Below are positions 30,244 through 42,816 of a stretch of 64,000 nucleotides of DNA, piece after piece. The notes below the pieces were generated by a model that saw only the letters and a list, made by a program, of their open reading frames with translations, was not told where the DNA came from and did no database searches. The DNA is from Gracilaria gracilis. Its lineage: Eukaryota > Rhodophyta > Florideophyceae > Gracilariales > Gracilariaceae. The position numbers and the translations under genes are program-made. Numbering within the stretch: the first letter of the stretch is position 1; every line of letters begins with the position of its first letter. Location of the stretch: assembly GCA_030374805.1 (NCBI GenBank), contig JARGSG010000068.1, positions 280,683-344,682 of the forward strand, in the 5' to 3' direction.

Positions 30244-33200
30244 TTAACCCACTTGGGCTTTGTCGAGCGTGTCCGGTGTCGGCGTACCGGTCCTCCAGTG
30301 GTACTGAAGTTCTTTCGAGCGGGGAAGGTGCTCGATAGGTTCGTGTGTGTCCTCCGAAGGGGGGTAGCCGTACCAGCGGACTTGGTATACCAGCTCTCCA
30401 GTAGAGTTTAGGCCGTGTTTGACTATACGGTCCACTACGAACTCGCGGTTCGTAGACACTCCCGCTCTGGCGCCTTGACCAGTGGGTCCTCGCCAGAGGC
30501 GTTCGATGGGTCCTCGTTAGCGGGGCGGACTGCTCTTCCACTGTCGTGGCGATCGCGGGTGATGGCCTTCGACTTCCGTCTAGGCGGCAATGCATCCTGT
30601 ACACCAGGTCTCGGTTGCGCTCCCCAGGGAGCTCCTCGGAGGATTATGCTCCCCAGTGAGGGGTCTGGAGCCACTTGCTTCTGCGGTTGCTGTGGGATCC
30701 CGTCTGGACGGACTGCGAGCTTCCGGTGTTCCGGCGAGATCGTCCCAATCGACGGGAAACCAACCTCCGTGTGAGGGGCTAGCGAGCGGTGTTCCATTAC
30801 GCCGGTTGACGACGGTTCGCCGCCCACGGCGGACTGTGTGGTACCAACCGTCGCTGCGCCGTGGTGAGCCGTATCAATTACGGATCTTCCGGTTTTTGAC
30901 GGCTCATTACTCTCCGTGGCACGCGTGTGCCCACGGCGTGCGTTGTCATACGCATTGTCATCCTTCAAGGGAGGCGGTTCATCCACTGTGCGTGGCCCGT
31001 GTCACGCCGTGCGCGCGTCCAACTTAATTGGCTTCTGTCCACCTAGAGTGGTGTCCACCTGTACTGATGTAGCCGTGTGCTCTGCGGTTCGCGTGCCATT
31101 ATCGACCAAGTCGATTGCACCTCCCAAACTTGGGTCTGCCGTCACAGCACGGTCTTTACCAACCAATTTCTCTTCCGAATGATCGGTCTCCTCCGCTGTC
31201 GGGGCAACATCGGTCTCCTCTCCATTCCGCAGTAGCGGTGCGTCGCCGGGTGTGCTCAAGGACGTCGGGTTTTGAACGGCGCCGCTGCTGTTGCGGGTCT
31301 GCGCGTCCTCCGTGGGCGACGGCAATGAGCCCGCGACAACTTCCACTTCGTGGCCCGCCGTGTCTGGGTGCGCATCCCGTTTGGGCGTAGTCTCTCTAAG
31401 TGAGAACTCCGCTTGCAGCGGCGACGTTGAAGACCATAACTGGGCATCCCGTGACATTGGGCTCTCGACGGGGCGCTTACGGTCACACGTCCGTGCGTTC
31501 TCCGTCCGCGACGGCAAAGCAACCCCCACTCCGTTCCTGGCGGTGTCCCGCGAGGGTGCAGTATCCGTTTGCAACGGCGTAGACTGCAAAAGAGCAGCGC
31601 AACCAGAATGAGCGTCCCCCTCCCCCTCCTTAGCTGGAGCGGCGGGGCCCGGAGCGATAATTCCAGTAGTGGGCACGATGCGTGTGTGCACATACGCATC
31701 TGGCCCGATTTTCGGGGTACGTTCCGATTCCGTAGGGAGGTCGGCCAAACCGCGCGCGGCGTGCGGTAGGATTGACAGGCCGAGCGGGGCGTCCCTGCTA
31801 ATAGCCAGAGGCGCTGCCGGGGTAGTATCCGACCTGGTCGGTCCGGGATGGGCTTCTTGCACGGTGGGTTCCGGCGGTGGTGCCGGCGTAACGCGATCAC
31901 GCGAGAAGCGTTCGTGTTCACCCTTGACGTCAAGGACAACGGTTGTATCGGTAGTAGAAATAACCCTGTAAGGGCCGTCCGCTATCGGAGAAAGTTTATG
32001 GCGATTCTCTTTTTTCCGGATTGTAGTATTCTTTCCGGAGAAATACATAGCCACCTTCCCTGATGTGTGGGGCATTCTTTCGCACACGTGCGTCGAAGTT
32101 CCGCTTGTAGGCGGCTTGTGCCTTAGCGATTTGCTGCCCAACTACGGGAATGATTTGCTTCAGCCATTGCTTCCAGGCGTCCCTGTGTAGACGGGGTGAA
32201 GGGAACTTATCCAGCGTAGGTTGGGGCTCGACAGCCACCGATGGTGGGACACGCGATAAGACCAGTTCGAACGGAGAGATCTGGGTAGTGCGACGTACCT
32301 GCGTATTGTAGGCATATGTCACCGCATCGGTGTAGAGATTCCATTCCGACGGGTGGTCGGCGACAAAGGTTCGCAGCGCATTCAGCATGGTGCGATTGAA
32401 GCGCTCCACCTGGCCGTTACTTTGCGGATGGTAGGTCGTAGTAAACCAGGTTCTTAATGTCCAGTATTCGACACACGTCCTGGAAGAACTTCGCAGTGAA
32501 TTGCGACCCATTATCCGATAGTAAATCAATCGGCGGTCCGTAGACAAACACCCAGTGGGTTACGAACGCTTGCGCGACCGCACTGGCTGTGATCTTCGTC
32601 GGCGGAACTGTCCGCACGAGCTTCGAAAAGCGGTCGGTTATGACGAGTAAAAACCGATTACCTCGGCGAGTCCGAATAAACTCACCGAGTATGTCAATCG
32701 CCACGAACTCAAGTGGGGCCCTTGCGGGGAAGAGTACCAACTGTTTGGAGTATTTCCGCAGTTCGACGCGGTTCTTTGCACAACCAGAGCATCCACGAGC
32801 AGTGGCGTACGCATCGAATGCCATAGCTGGCCAATAGAAGTCCTTCCTGAGGGTGTAGTACAACTTCCTTCCACCAGGGTGGGCCGACAACTTCGCGTAA
32901 TGCGACAAATGCAAGACTCGAGATTGAAGCGAGTAAGGTACCACAATCTGTGGTCGGTCAGTAACCGTTCGAACCAAGAATCCTTGGTCGTTCATGACAA
33001 AAGGCAGTTGAGCTCCACCGTTCAGACGGGCGCGCACCCTATTGCAGAACGGGTCCGTATACTGTTCCTGGATCAGTTCTTCCGTTGTTATCGGCACGGA
33101 TGATCCCGGTACTGGCTCCGTATCTGAAACGGCTAAGACAGCGTCATAGACGTCCCATCCCTCCAAATCTTTGTCTTCGTCGTCCTCCATAAAGAAACAG

Positions 33201-35789
33201 GGTATTTCCAGATCATCGACTGGCTCAGCTTCGGCCGCAGTCGGTAAGCGGGAAAGTGCATCAGCCTGAGTGTTCAGGATTCCCTTCTTTTACTGCACGT
33301 CGAAGTTGAACTCCGATAATCTTAGCCTCCATCGCATCAAGCGGCCAGAGGGCTGCGCAATCGAGAGAAGCCATCGCAGAGCCGAATGGTCGGTATGAAC
33401 GGTAAAATATCCTCCCATGAGGTACGGTCGCAGCGGCTGGAGAGCCCAGACTACTGCTAAGCATTCTTTCTCGGGTACCGAGTAATTCCTTTCATGAACG
33501 TTAAGGATTCGAGACAAAAACCAATTGGAAGTCGTTCGCCACTCTCCGTGGTCTGAAACAGGGCACAGCCGATCTGGAAATTGCTGGCATCCGTATCGAT
33601 GGCATAGGGCAATCCGAGTTTCGGCAGAGAAAGAATTGGCGGCGAAGTTACTGCATCAATGAGCGATGAGAATGCCGTTGCCTTACGGTCATCGAATGGT
33701 TCCAGTTTCACTGGCTGTCCCTTTCGCAAGAGTTCATTCAATGGAGCTGCTATATCCGCGAAGTGCGGAATAAAACGGCGGTAGACATTGCAAAGGCCGA
33801 GGAAGGATCGCAGTTCTGTTTGAGTCCGTGGTTGTTTGGCCTCCTTGAGGGACCGCACGCGTACAGCGTCTATCGATAGCCGTCCCGGACGGATTATGTG
33901 GCCGAGATATTTCACGGTATCGGTAAAGAACTCGCACTTCTTCAACTTCAGTGTGATGTCTGCCTCTCGTAGGACTCGCATCACCTCCCGCACGTGGGTC
34001 AAGTGCTCGTCCAGGTTACTGGAGAACACAATGATGTCATCCAGGTATACCAGGCACGTTTTCCACATAAAGCGGGCAAGCAAAATATCCACTGCTGGAA
34101 AGTGGCAGGGGCGTTCGTGAGCCCGAAGGGCATCCGGTTGAATCGGTATAGTCCTTGATGACATACAAACGCCGTTTTATCACGGTCCTCTGCCCTAACT
34201 GGGACTTGCCAATATCCCCAGTTCGCGTCGAGGGTCGTGAACACCTTTGCGCTTCCGAGCGAATCGATACATTCGTCCATCCTCGGGATGGGATACACGT
34301 CCTTGACGGTAGCCGCGTTAAGCTTGCGGTAGTCGATACAAAAACGCCAAGACCCATCGGGTTTGGGAGCGAGTACCACGGGCGAGGCCCATGGCGACTG
34401 GGCCGGTTCAATGACTCCGGCGCGGAGCATCTTCTCGACTTGAGTCTTCTCTTCTTCCCGGGTTGTTGGTCCTGCCCTGTAGGGGTGTTGCGAGATTGGC
34501 CGAGTGTTCGGCATCAAATCTATCCGATTTTCGGTGATCCCAAATTTCCCAAGGGAACCGTCCCACATGGGGGTGAACTCACGTAGCATATCCCGTAACT
34601 TCTCACGGTGAGACTCTGGGGCATGGTCAAAGTCTAGAGACTCGAGCTCCTGTACGGGGTCCTTCTTCTCAGATCCAGGTGATTCTGGCCTTCCTTCCGA
34701 CAGTGTCGGCGTTGCTTCTTTCGACGAGTTCAACACTTCTTTACCCGACGAGTTCGGCTCAGCGTCTCCCGACGAAGTCTTTGGTACAGTTGTGTCAGCG
34801 CACTTCCCCTCTCCCTCCTCAGCTTCGAGAATTCCGAGAACCTCGCCGGTAGAGACCTGTGTGGGTACAATAGCCACCGGGTGTGGTAACATGGAACCAA
34901 TGACTTGGTTCTTTACCAACCTCTGTTGGGAGGAGCTGAAATTAGCAACCAATACCCTGAAGGGCTTTTCTGGCTCAACAAGTACAATCCCATTCGCGAG
35001 GGCCACGTTCTGCCTTTCGTAAAGGAGAGGCAATGGCTGAACGGTTTGCAGGCCGTGCTGTAGGGACGTGACCGTGACCCATGTCTGGGATTCCGGTGGA
35101 ATGCAAATAGACCGAGCCACTCGGAGCTTCGTAGATGAACGGTGCGATTCCGCTGGCTGCTGGGCCACTGGCAATGGAACTTGCTTCTTGAAAGCCTTTC
35201 GTAAAGGTCGCCGAATAATTGGCACTGTTTTGCCGACCTCCAGCTCGACGGTCCTTTTCCGTGGTCGAATTGCTTCGACAAAACGGTCGCAGAAATCACA
35301 TCCGAGTATGACCGGCGCAGCTAAGCGCTTGCAGACTATAAAGTCCAAGCGGACAACGCAACGGCCAAGCCTGACAATCAGGTCAATTACTCCCACGATT
35401 GAAAGGGGCCTATTGTTTGCATCCGCTATCTCGGTCGGCGGGGCCGGCCGAATCTGAGACAATAACTGCGGCGGAATAAGCGATTGAACCAAGAAGTTTG
35501 GAGCAGCACCCGTGTCGAGAACGGACAACTGCCGAACCATATAATGGTCGGATATCCCGAGGTCGGCGAAAACTTTGTAGTTTCGTTTCGCCATGACCAG
35601 GACTCTATCCGGAGCGCGGAAATTGCGTGCCCGTACCCACGGGCGACGGAGAACACCGAGATGTTCCGAGTCCACGTCTGTCGTGGCCATCTTCCTCGTA
35701 AGGATCGTGACCGGGGAGCGAGGCTTTGCAACCTCCGGCGCAGTTAAGCTCGACTGCGTTTGCGCCGCTCCTTCAAAGGAGGTTCCCAT
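30244..35789 (-). pseudogene. Gypsy 2 pol: protease, RT, RNase H, integrase, chromodomain
   Basis: ATG at 35789 follows the gag TGA after only two bases. Protease LDTGAAPNF is near residue 92. RT begins near VIEPAQSPWASPVVL, with TTLDANWGYWQVPV and RMPFGLTNAPATFQ, then a shift near 34098 before the catalytic YLDDII (frame 33457-34164). Another shift near 33520 precedes RNase H (ERNYSVPEKECLAVVWAL, HTDHSALRWL). TAA at 33290-33292 replaces a Tyr codon. Integrase (DFYWPAMAFDAYATARGCSGC; FVAIDILGEF; LLSDNGSQF; NGQVERFNR) shifts near 32455 and again near 32005. After a low-complexity linker the chromodomain (REFVVDRIVKHG...YQVRWYGYPPSEDTHEPIEHLP) ends at 30244. Confidence 0.93.
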
Positions 35790-35791
35790 GC

Positions 35792-37587
35792 TCAGTTTTT
35801 CTGAGCGTCGCCGCTATTTTGCGCAGCCGTTGGGCTCGCAGATGCGGCTGCTGCTTCACCTTGATGCGGTGAAGATTCCTGTTTTCCAGGCTGAGTATCC
35901 GCCTTCGCACGAAGGTACGATTTGTCGGGAACACGTTCCCGCTCGGCGGGCGTCAACGACTCATAATGGAGAACAATTTTTGCCATCTCCCTGAATGGTA
36001 ACATACAGTTCGGGGCAATATGACCAGGTCTGTAGCAAACATGGCATATGAGCTGGCCGAAGAGAATCCGCATTGGGCGGCCTTCGTTCCTGTCTCGGGG
36101 GGGTAGGGATCCCTCCACCCGGGACGGGAGTTTCTGTATCCGCCAGAGTGCGGCACTGGCAATGCCGGAACATGATTACCGGCGTACAGAGCAGGATCCG
36201 AATCTTCGGTTGTCGGTCCCATCGTGGATGGCAGGTCCGACGTTGCCAAAGATTGGTCACTCTGCACTAGGTGCACGTTGTCGTAGTTAGCATGGGCTGA
36301 ACCTCTCGATTGATGCTGTGATAAATCCCTCTCTTCCAGATGGAATAGACGGCGTGTGCGAGACTTAATGCCGGCACGTGCCCGTGCCGCTATCACCCTC
36401 AGCTTGGGCAAATTGAACCAGCTCCAAGTAGGAGATCTTGCGCTTGTTCTCCCGATAACGGGCTACCAAAGTCCTAATCGAGGGAACCAAGCCATCCACA
36501 AACATGGTACATTGCTCGGCCGCGGAGTAGACGTTCTCACAGCGGTGAAAGGCCTTATTCAAACCGTGTAGAATAAACGGTCTCCGTCTCTTCCGGTCCT
36601 TGCTTCGTGTCGCGCAATGCGAGTATGGCCTCTTGAATTGCGTTCCCTGTAGCGTAGGATCGCAGGAGGTACTGTACAGCCTCTGGCCAACAGGGTCACT
36701 CCTCCCTCGGAGGCACGAGACGATCCGCGGACAGAGTTGTACTGGTCCTCGGCCATACCTTTTAAAAAGTAAGGCAGTGCGATGTAGGCTTGCGCCTCAG
36801 ACATCCGAAGTACATCGGCTTTCCCAACATATCGGGCGAGAAAGTCCAACACTAGGATTTGATCCTGCCCAGAGAACTTATTGGGCTTCAGTGTGAGCTC
36901 CAGCCTCTTAATGTGGTCTTTCACTCGTCCAGTCTCGCGAGGGGTCCTTTCCCCACTGGAGTCTTCCAGCCGATAATATCGGTACGACAGCAACTTCCGA
37001 TACAATAAATTCGTCGGCTTCAGTTCCTTGAGTCCAAGGTGCTTTCGTCCTTTAGAACGGCTCCGGGAAACGCCTTGCGTGGCCCCGGTGGCCCGGGAAC
37101 GGGTAGCACGAGAGCGTGGGGGCTCGTCCTCACTTTCCGAAGAATCGGTTGACGAATCCCTGACTTGGGCATTAGACTCAGAGGATGAAGAAGAGGACGA
37201 ATCAGGTTCCAATTTAACCTTTCTCTTCTTTCCCGCATGGCGGTCTTTGGAGCGTTGCGACTTCCGAGAACCTTCGGAAACCGGCACGCCGGGCGCCACA
37301 GCATCGTGGATGATCGTGTGCTCGACCGTTTCCAGGCGGGCCGCTAAGCGGTTTAAACGATCAGCTGCCTGCTCATGCAGGACAGCCGATTCCTTTCGGT
37401 CTTCCATGATCTGGTTGACATCAGACCGTAAGACACGGACGTCTTGCGAAACATCCCGAACATCGGCTTCGTACAGCCGTTGCCGGAGTTTCGTAATGTC
37501 GTGAATCAGAGCCACGTGAGAGTTCTGCATCACGCGCACTTGTGCCTCTAATTCACGGAGGGTATACTCGTCGGACCTCGACGACAT
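35792..37587 (-). pseudogene. Gypsy 2 Gag with zinc knuckle
   Basis: ATG at 37587. The N-terminal part has coiled-coil character (LRELEAQVRVMQNSH...DVNQIMEDRKESAVLHEQAADRLNRLAARLETVE), then a Ser/acidic and Arg-rich linker. The capsid-like core (LDFLARYVGKADVLRMSEAQAYIALPYFLKG) follows. Frames change near 36620, 36390 and 36110. The nucleocapsid knuckle CHVCYRPGHIAPNC lies near 36030. Gag ends QKN-TGA at 35792-35794, two bases before the pol ATG. Closely similar to gypsy 1 Gag. Confidence 0.88.
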
Positions 37588-37950
37588 GGCTTCAGCCGCT
37601 TGCGCGGAATTAGCCGGTCCTTGAGCTGGTGGGGCCCCATTGTTGGTACGGGGACCCCGGGAAGCCGGTGCTTAAGCGGTATCACCCGGGACGTTCAGTA
37701 CATCCGTTGCTAACGGCGGGAGGCTCTGAGCCAGTCCAGATGATTCCGGTGGTCCGGCAATTGGGCCAGGTGCAGACCCAGCCTTCGAGCGACCGTTGTC
37801 ACGGCGAGATTCCATTGTCCGCCGAAGCAATCAGGAGTTTTAAACGAACGATTACCGCTTCCAGCAATAACGCAAAGTGCATTCCCCCCACGCAGAGGGA
37901 TACAGCACCAGTTTCCACTACAACAAAAGTTGGCCAGAAAGCCGTTTCTA

Positions 37951-37965
37951 AGTCGGGAGACCACT
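37951..37965 (-). promoter_or_regulatory. Putative primer-binding site of gypsy 2
   Basis: On the minus strand, two bases after the 5' LTR end, TGGTCTCCCGACTT occurs. It begins with the TGG complement of a tRNA CCA end. The same 14-mer follows the 5' LTR of gypsy 1. The matching tRNA was not identified, and it is not the initiator-Met TGGTATCAGAGC site common in plants. Confidence 0.6.
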
Positions 37966-38817
37966 TGTGGGGCAAAGCCGGGAACGGAAGGAAAGAACAC
38001 AAACCGCGCCAGCGGCTACGCACCCAAGGTGTGCAGCCTTGCTCCCTATTGGGGCAGAGCAGTGGCAGAACCCTCCGATGAGGCCGACACGTGCCGGGCG
38101 TAACTCCGGGCAGCCTATTCCTGACTTAAAGACGGAGGTTGGGGGTGGCAATCGGGTTGCCAACAGGATGGATTCCACTGGGTGTGGCGTATCCCGTAGA
38201 AAAAGGGACGAGATAGAAGGTAGCAAAATGAGCCGCACTGCGGAGCACAGACTCGTGAGAGCTGGGAATAATCCCGAGACAAAAAGGGGCAAACCTGTGC
38301 AACAGGGCGAAGTGTAACGAAGCCGTAAGACGGGAAAACAAAAAGAGTGTATGGGAGAATGATAAATAAGAGACCGTAAGGACGGATCGGTGCTTCTCGG
38401 GGACGGAAGTGGATAACTTGTCCGGATAAGCGGCGGTATTCCCCGGGAATGGGGCGAAAGACCGTGCGCAAGCGGAACTCAAGCTAGAGCCAAGGCCTCG
38501 TTGAGGTTTACTTCCCCGTACAGTGGCGGCAAGTGCCGCCACTTATATACGGCTGACAAATATCACTAAAATATCTAAGTACCGGGCACGCCGGCCAACA
38601 CTACCCACGTGTACCTCCGTGGCACACTTCCAACGGCGCATCCGGTAATCGGGCGCGTGCACACACGTGTCGCGCCAATCCTACCCTTCATAGGCGGATC
38701 CCTAATCCGGGCCAAATAGGCAAATAGACTTCATAATAGTAGGAAGTTCAGCCGAAAATAACAACGGATATATGAGTGGCATCCCCCTCAGTCCCTGCCA
38801 AGGGCAATTGCTCTACA
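37966..38817 (-). repeat. 5' LTR of gypsy 2
   Basis: 852 bp, same length as the 3' LTR and about 98% identical by eye. Confidence 0.95.
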
Positions 38818-38822
38818 CTTTT
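38818..38822. repeat. Right target-site duplication of gypsy 2 (ctttt)
   Basis: Identical to 27240-27244. Confidence 0.92.
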
Positions 38823-41317
38823 ACCAAGTGGTCTTCCCAGTCAGGAGCGTCGCTTTCCTGTTCAATCGGTTCCGTTTCCTCCGCCTGTTGTTGACGCGTT
38901 ATTCTCTCTAACAGTGTTGAGACGTTGGGAAGTGGAGAAGAATTGATGTGCTTAAAATCCAAAATGCGACAAGTGACTACCGAGTTTTTCTCAGGAACGA
39001 AGACACGACTGAGTGTGGTGTTGCTTTGCATGCCCACGAAGTGTGCAAATACTGAGCGAGGGAGGAACTTCTTTGATGCTGCCGTTTTCGAGCGGTATAC
39101 AAAGGCATAACCGTGCTGCCCAAAATTTGGAATATGGATGAAGTCGATTTCCGTGGTCGGGTCCCATTCAAGGATGGGTATCCGTCCCTGAATCCTTGCT
39201 GAGGGGGCCCGATTGCGGAGCCAGTTAGCGTGATTCATTGCCTCTGCCCAGAACACTATAGGCAATTTGCTGGCGAACAGGAGAACACGAACTCTGGTCC
39301 AATGTTCTTGGATAAGTCTCTCCGCAGAGCCATTTGATTCGGAAGCATATGCTGGGGAGAAGTCCAGTGCTATGCCATTATTGAAGCAAAAAGTGTCCAG
39401 CTCGTTGCTTTTATGCTCACCTGCCCCGTCCAGGCGAACATTTTTGAGACGAAACGAGTGGTTGAGTTCAAGTTCAGACCGGCGTTTGTACCAGTCTACG
39501 TACTTGAGGATGCTGGCTCCCGTCTTGTCCATGAGGAAGAACACATCCGACTTAGAAGTGTAGTCATCCAGAATGGCCATGGCGTATGTAGCGCCAGAGA
39601 GAGAAGGTGATATCTTTCCAGAAACATCCATGTGGATGAGTTCCAGAGGGCTGGAGGTGGAGACGGATCGCGTTCTTGTAACAAGCGGGTTGCGCTTCAT
39701 CTTGCCAGTGAGACACGGGACGCAAGTCAAGGATTCGAGTATGGAGCGTTGGAAGTAAGGAACAGAGTCCAAGGCCTTTGACAAATTCTGGTACCTAGTA
39801 GGGTGAAGGTGACCAGTGCGTCCATGCCAATCGAGAGCGAGTTCTTGGTTCGCATTACCTGCATTGACCACCATGACCTGCTTGCTTGTGTCGCTGAGAT
39901 CCATGGTGAATAGCCCTTGGTGAATTTGTGTTTCCCAAATCACCTTAGAGTTGCGCATAGGATCCATGATAAAGCAACCGTTGAATGGGCGCAGTGTTGA
40001 TGTGAATACGACCATGAAGTCCGTGCTTAGAACGCCAACGGAGAGTATGTTGGATTGAAATGCAGGAGCGTGGTAGGCTTCTACGACAGTTCCATTGTTC
40101 AGTGGGATCCAAAAGTGTCCTTTGCAAACCAAGCGAGTTGTGCCGGAGGCTGCTTGAACAGTCTCCACGTTGATACGTTCATAGCGAATGAAGGATTTAC
40201 GAGAATGGAAGAAATGGTGTATTGCACCAGAGTCGATGTAGGCTGAATCGACTTTTTGTTGCGATAGAAGCGCGACATTGCTTTTGTACTTCACCAAGTT
40301 GCAGTTGAAATTCGTTGAAGGTGGTGGGTCATCATCTCTTTGCACCACATACGATCTGGGGTTAGATTTTCCATTATCATTCCCCCTTGGTGCAAAGCGT
40401 GTGTTCCAGTTTGACTGCCGCTGGTCTCGTCGATTGTCCTCACGGTTGTGCGTTGACCGATAGAAGGAACCACGGGAGCGGTTTGGTTGTGCAGTATTTC
40501 GAGGGCTATCGCGGTGAGTTTTGTTCGACTCTTCCCGCTTACGTTTGTAACATTCCCTTGCATAATGTCCACGGCGTCCACAATAGTAGCAGTTGTCTTC
40601 GTGGGGGTCTTTTGTCATAGAGGACTTGTTTCGATGAGAGCGTCGACGGCGTCCGTTTTTGTTTGCCCTGTTGATTTTGGGTTGTGTGTGGGTTTTGGAG
40701 GACGGAGCCTGCTGTGGATTGTTCGGATTCTTTCTTCGAGCGACCTCAGCTTCAACTGCATTGACGATAGAGTCGAAACCAACTTGGGTGAGGTTTGACA
40801 TCATCGCAAGTGGGGAGAAGGAATTGGGCAGGCTTCTGATCAGTTTTGATACTTTTTCCTTATCCGAGAGTTCTTCGTCGTACGTGGCGAGTTCTCCAAC
40901 AAATTCTAAGAGCTTTGAGACATGTTTGTTCCAGTCTTCATCGTCCTTATACATCAGTGTGTCTAATCGATGACGAATGTTTTGAACGGCTTGTGTGTTT
41001 GATGTAGTGTACACGCGATTCAGTTCGTCCCACAATTCGTTTGCTGTTTTGTCGTCGTCGTCGACGAAAGTTCGAACGAGTGCAAAAGGGGAGTCACCAA
41101 GACATAATGTGATAGTGCTTTTCGCTCTCACGGATTTTTCAAACCAAGTCCGGTGTGCACGGTTGTTTGGTGTGAATCCGTCGGGGCGGGGACTCAAACC
41201 AGAAAGGAAGGCGTCACCGCGACGGAGGTATGCAAGCAGTCGACGGCGCCACAGGATGTAATCGGTAGGGACCTTGAGCTTTGGGAGCTTACCTAGCAGC
41301 TCGTTTGACCCGGACAT
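38823..41317 (-). CDS. Copia C gag, protease and integrase half
   Basis: About 830 residues from ATG 41317 (MSGSNELLG) to the gypsy 2 insertion. The N-terminal Gag has the copia capsid pattern (DYILWRRRLLAYLRRGDAFLSG; ANELWDELNRVY; the UBN2-like region). The zinc knuckle CYYCGRRGHYAREC and protease YIDSGAIHHFF follow. In the protease the motif reads DSGAI where copia A has DSGAT. Integrase has WHGRTGH...CVPC, HMDVSG, LDGAGEH and ESNGSAER. There are no stops, and the frame stays in register with 25588-27239 when gypsy 2 is ignored. It supplies the N-terminal 230 residues missing from copia A at the window edge. Confidence 0.93.
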
Positions 41318-41362
41318 CTTGTGGGTTGTCGGAAATAACACTCGGGGAAGTGTATTGATCAA

Positions 41363-41430
41363 CCTTCTTTTCTAGCGGGAAAGGATTCCGCAAGACAACG
41401 TCTCTCCACTTCTTTTGTTGCTTTGTAGTG
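41363..41430 (-). other. 5' leader of copia C
   Basis: Sequence between the first in-frame codons and the disrupted 5' LTR. On the minus strand it starts after a CACTACA that resembles the LTR end CCTACA, suggesting the LTR originally ended at about 41431. Confidence 0.35.
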
Positions 41431-42618
41431 GCAATGCGACCACGTCATGTATTTTAGAGGCATTTCGCAATGACATCAGGTTAGTATGTGTCGACGCCAA
41501 GAATGATGCGAAATGGCAGACAATTACAGGACAGGTATGCGTCATATATAGTAGCAGGCGGGGTGTAGGAATAATTCGTGGTGGTGAAGAGAGTTTGTTT
41601 GTGTAATATGAGTGCTTCGCTTGTCCCCTACCGGTGGAGGGATTCTTCTAAGCGGGGCCACTGACAGGAGATGCTATCTTCGAACCCCTAGAGGTCAGAC
41701 CTCTGACTCCGGGAAATTCTCTCCCGGTGAGACACGCTTTTCTACGACCTGCCAAGTCCTACGTATCAGGGACGAGGTGCTGTTGTCCTTACGGAATGTC
41801 CAGGGTAGGTTACTAACGAAAGATACGTCTTCACCAGTTAACACCCTCTAATTCCTTGCGGGACGTTAGCGCGGCGATCTCTCCCAATCCATGTAGCTTC
41901 GCAGCAGTAGAGCCCGAACGACGAGACACCCCGTCACGAAAGCGAAAGCAGAGCACCCCCCAGCAGAGCCAGTTATACGGTGTGATGCTTCGCGCAGTCG
42001 TTTGGTTCAAGTCCCCAGTCGATTCCCTACCGGTCCTCGGGATCACTACTGTCGCTCCATCACACGGGCCGCAATAAAAAAAAACGGCGAAGGAGGCCCT
42101 TAATCCGGGTGCAATACTTCTCACCCTAGAATACCTTTCCACACGCAGCTTCCCGTGGGACGGTGGGTCTTATAAAACTCGACCTCATTAGGAGGAGGGA
42201 GACACTCCTTTCGGCGTAACGAGAATGCCGATGAAGGCGCAAGGCCGGAGGCAGAAAACCGAAGAAGGCGCAAGAGCCGGAGGCACCAAGCCGAAGAAGG
42301 CGTAGAGAAACCAAGCCAAGGAAGGCGCAAAGCCGGAGGCAGCAAGCTAAAGAAGGCGCAGGAGCACCAAGCCGAGGAAGCGCCGAGATCTGAAGTAAAG
42401 GCAGAGCGGCGCTATGTATCCAAGGTGGTGCGGCGGGGTGTGTTGCGGAAAGAAAAGGCGCGGCGGAGTGTGTAGCTAAAAGGCGGCGCGGCGGAGTGTG
42501 TAGCAAAGTGGCGGTGGTGTGTGTTATAGCAGAGGGCGGCGCGGCGGAGTTTGTAGCAATGAGGCGGCGCGTCGGAGTTTGTAGGGAAGGATTGAACGGC
42601 GTGGCCTGGGGCAGCGGC
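41431..42618. other. About 1.2 kb of foreign sequence disrupting the copia C 5' LTR
   Basis: The right LTR copy loses homology to 24945-25141 at the gcaacggtt boundary (42619), where five terminal bases are missing. The copia leader is not reached for another 1.2 kb. The segment holds unrelated DNA, an A9 run near 42077, and two degenerate tandem arrays at about 42220-42390 (gaaggcgcaagagccggaggcac-type units) and 42425-42590 (gcggcgcggcggagtgtgtagc-type units). No coding motif is seen. An insertion duplicating about 4 bp (gcaa) is possible but not proven. Confidence 0.5.
42220..42600. repeat. Two degenerate minisatellite arrays
   Basis: The first array has 30-40 bp units containing gaaggcgca, gccggaggca and accaagccgaag. 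The second has about 35-bp units containing ggcgcggcggagt and tgtagc. They give Leu/Arg/Ala-rich frames on the minus strand that are not taken as genes. Confidence 0.65.
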
Positions 42619-42811
42619 GCAACGGTTGGGGGGCGCAGTCGTTTGTGGGGAGATGTGCTGCTCTCTTCCCCACCGGACGAACCCGCCGGCGGAGGGAGCA
42701 GTGCAATTTATTGAGTGGAGTGCAGAACTACGGAGCACGTCTCACCGAGACTACTTACTACGTGGCCACATGTGGCGCGTTCGCTTTGCTTCAAATGACG
42801 CGGTATTCACA
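42619..42811 (-). repeat. 5' LTR of copia C, terminally truncated
   Basis: 193 bp matching 24950-25141 with one extra G and two substitutions. The terminal tgtag is absent. Confidence 0.88.
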
Positions 42812-42816
42812 CGCTT
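42812..42816. repeat. Right target-site duplication of copia C (cgctt)
   Basis: Identical to 24940-24944. Confidence 0.9.

Larger units (their letters stand above)
27245..38817 (-). mobile_element. Gypsy 2: inner Ty3/gypsy chromovirus (11.6 kb) with an antisense gene
   Basis: LTRs 27245-28096 and 37966-38817 are both exactly 852 bp and differ at about 15 positions by eye. The target duplication is ctttt. Minus-strand coding order is gag (35792-37587), pol (30244-35789) ending in a chromodomain, then a region of about 2 kb before the 3' LTR that carries a long plus-strand (antisense) gene. Protein similarity to gypsy 1 is strong throughout gag and pol, but the LTRs are different and the 3' regions are unrelated. 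At least five shifts or stops inactivate pol. It is the youngest insertion of the nest. Confidence 0.95.
24945..42811 (-). mobile_element. Copia C: Ty1/copia element inside gypsy 1, itself split by gypsy 2
   Basis: Minus-strand element related to copia A. The 3' LTR is at 24945-25141, the polypurine tract at 25142-25152, RT/RNase H at 25588-27239 and Gag/protease/integrase at 38823-41317. The 5' LTR is at about 42619-42811. The target duplication is cgctt. Gypsy 2 (27245-38817, target duplication ctttt) sits in the integrase-RT linker. Ignoring gypsy 2, one open frame of about 1,380 codons remains, so copia C was probably intact when it was hit. The outer end of its 5' LTR is disrupted by about 1.2 kb of unrelated sequence (41431-42618). 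Confidence 0.92.

Noticed and set aside
41990..42040. T-arm-like ggttcaagtcccc, possible tRNA
   Set aside because: No matching acceptor stem, D-arm or anticodon stem could be placed around it.
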